Assembly: GCF_024580735.1 (NCBI RefSeq)
Contig: NZ_JANIJX010000004.1
Location: 1 to 64,000 of the forward strand
DNA from: Brevibacterium moorei
GTDB taxonomy: Bacteria; Actinomycetota; Actinomycetes; Actinomycetales; Brevibacteriaceae
Direction of reading: 5' to 3'
Length of the DNA: 64,000 nucleotides
Part shown: positions 63,974-64,000 of the stretch, one piece after another
Layout: every line of letters begins with the position of its first letter
Position numbering within the stretch: the stretch's first letter is position 1
The notes under the pieces: generated by a model
The model's database searches: none
Told to the model about the DNA's origin: nothing
What the model saw: the letters and a program-made list of their open reading frames with translations, nothing else
Made by a program: the position numbers and the translations under genes

Positions 63974-64000
63974 GTGGACAAGCCCATCGCGCTTCGCGCG
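63974..64000 (+). CDS. Start of a rightward gene cut by the window edge
   Basis: GTG with AAGGAGG 4 bases upstream; only VDKPIALRA is visible. Nothing can be said of its function. It shares the palindrome with the divergent peptidase gene. Confidence 0.6.

Overview
This 64 kb window is a high-GC actinobacterial chromosome segment. Evidence: a mycothiol deacetylase (MshB), the 7Fe ferredoxin FdxA, the actinobacterial-type DapD, a monomeric NADP isocitrate dehydrogenase, DUF3117, DUF2630, a DivIVA-domain protein, RlmA-type methyltransferase and many promoters whose -10 box lies only 6-7 bases before the start codon (leaderless mRNAs). The order typA - mshB - fdxA - dapC - (gltA) - dapD/dapE - folP2-like - DivIVA - DUF3117 - O-methyltransferase - tatB - mrp - DUF1003 - CBS protein is a conserved actinobacterial block, partly matching the order I recall around Rv1201c-Rv1232c of Mycobacterium tuberculosis. 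The genus cannot be fixed from sequence alone; gene order looks more Micrococcales/Propionibacteriales-like than mycobacterial.

Layout. 1-0.7 kb: the end of an HTH-fused MntA-like nucleotidyltransferase and its HEPN partner (type VII toxin-antitoxin pair). 1-15 kb: a patchwork of single genes: alcohol dehydrogenase, P-type cation ATPase, DEAD-box helicase with RG-rich tail, a frameshifted GNAT, ArfB, VOC protein, SDR-like protein, NYN-domain nuclease, ProC-like reductase, and a fused anthranilate synthase TrpEG preceded by a complete trp attenuator with a 14-residue leader peptide carrying tandem Trp codons. 14-29 kb: alpha/beta hydrolase divergent from a stand-alone condensation-domain protein, POT peptide transporter, tRNA-Gly(CCC), Mug glycosylase, DUF2630, phosphoribosyltransferase, RlmA, rhodanese-SufE operon, MFS transporter, DUF808, Tpx-YchJ, patatin, OsmC, LapA. 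29-36 kb: Icd, thymidine kinase, hydrolase-OYE pair, and a two-gene SMR exporter preceded by what looks like a guanidine-III riboswitch.

36-44.5 kb: an oligopeptide ABC system, transcribed leftward: two tandem paralogous lipoprotein binding proteins, an OppB with a large extra multi-TM insertion, OppC and a fused OppDF ATPase. Both binding-protein genes carry a TGTG-N8-CACA (CRP/GlxR-like) box. 44.7-64 kb: the conserved housekeeping block (TypA, MshB fused to a membrane domain, lysine/DAP synthesis genes dapC, dapD, dapE, citrate synthase, FolP2-like protein, PIG-V type mannosyltransferase, TatB, Mrp, CBS protein, P1 peptidase).

Functionally the window mixes central metabolism (GltA, Icd), cell wall precursor synthesis (DapCDE), peptide import (Opp, POT), thiol/peroxide defence (MshB, Tpx, OsmC, rhodanese/SufE) and three RNA- or operator-level regulatory devices (trp attenuator, guanidine-III-like aptamer, several palindromic operators). 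No rRNA, CRISPR array, prophage or insertion sequence was seen.
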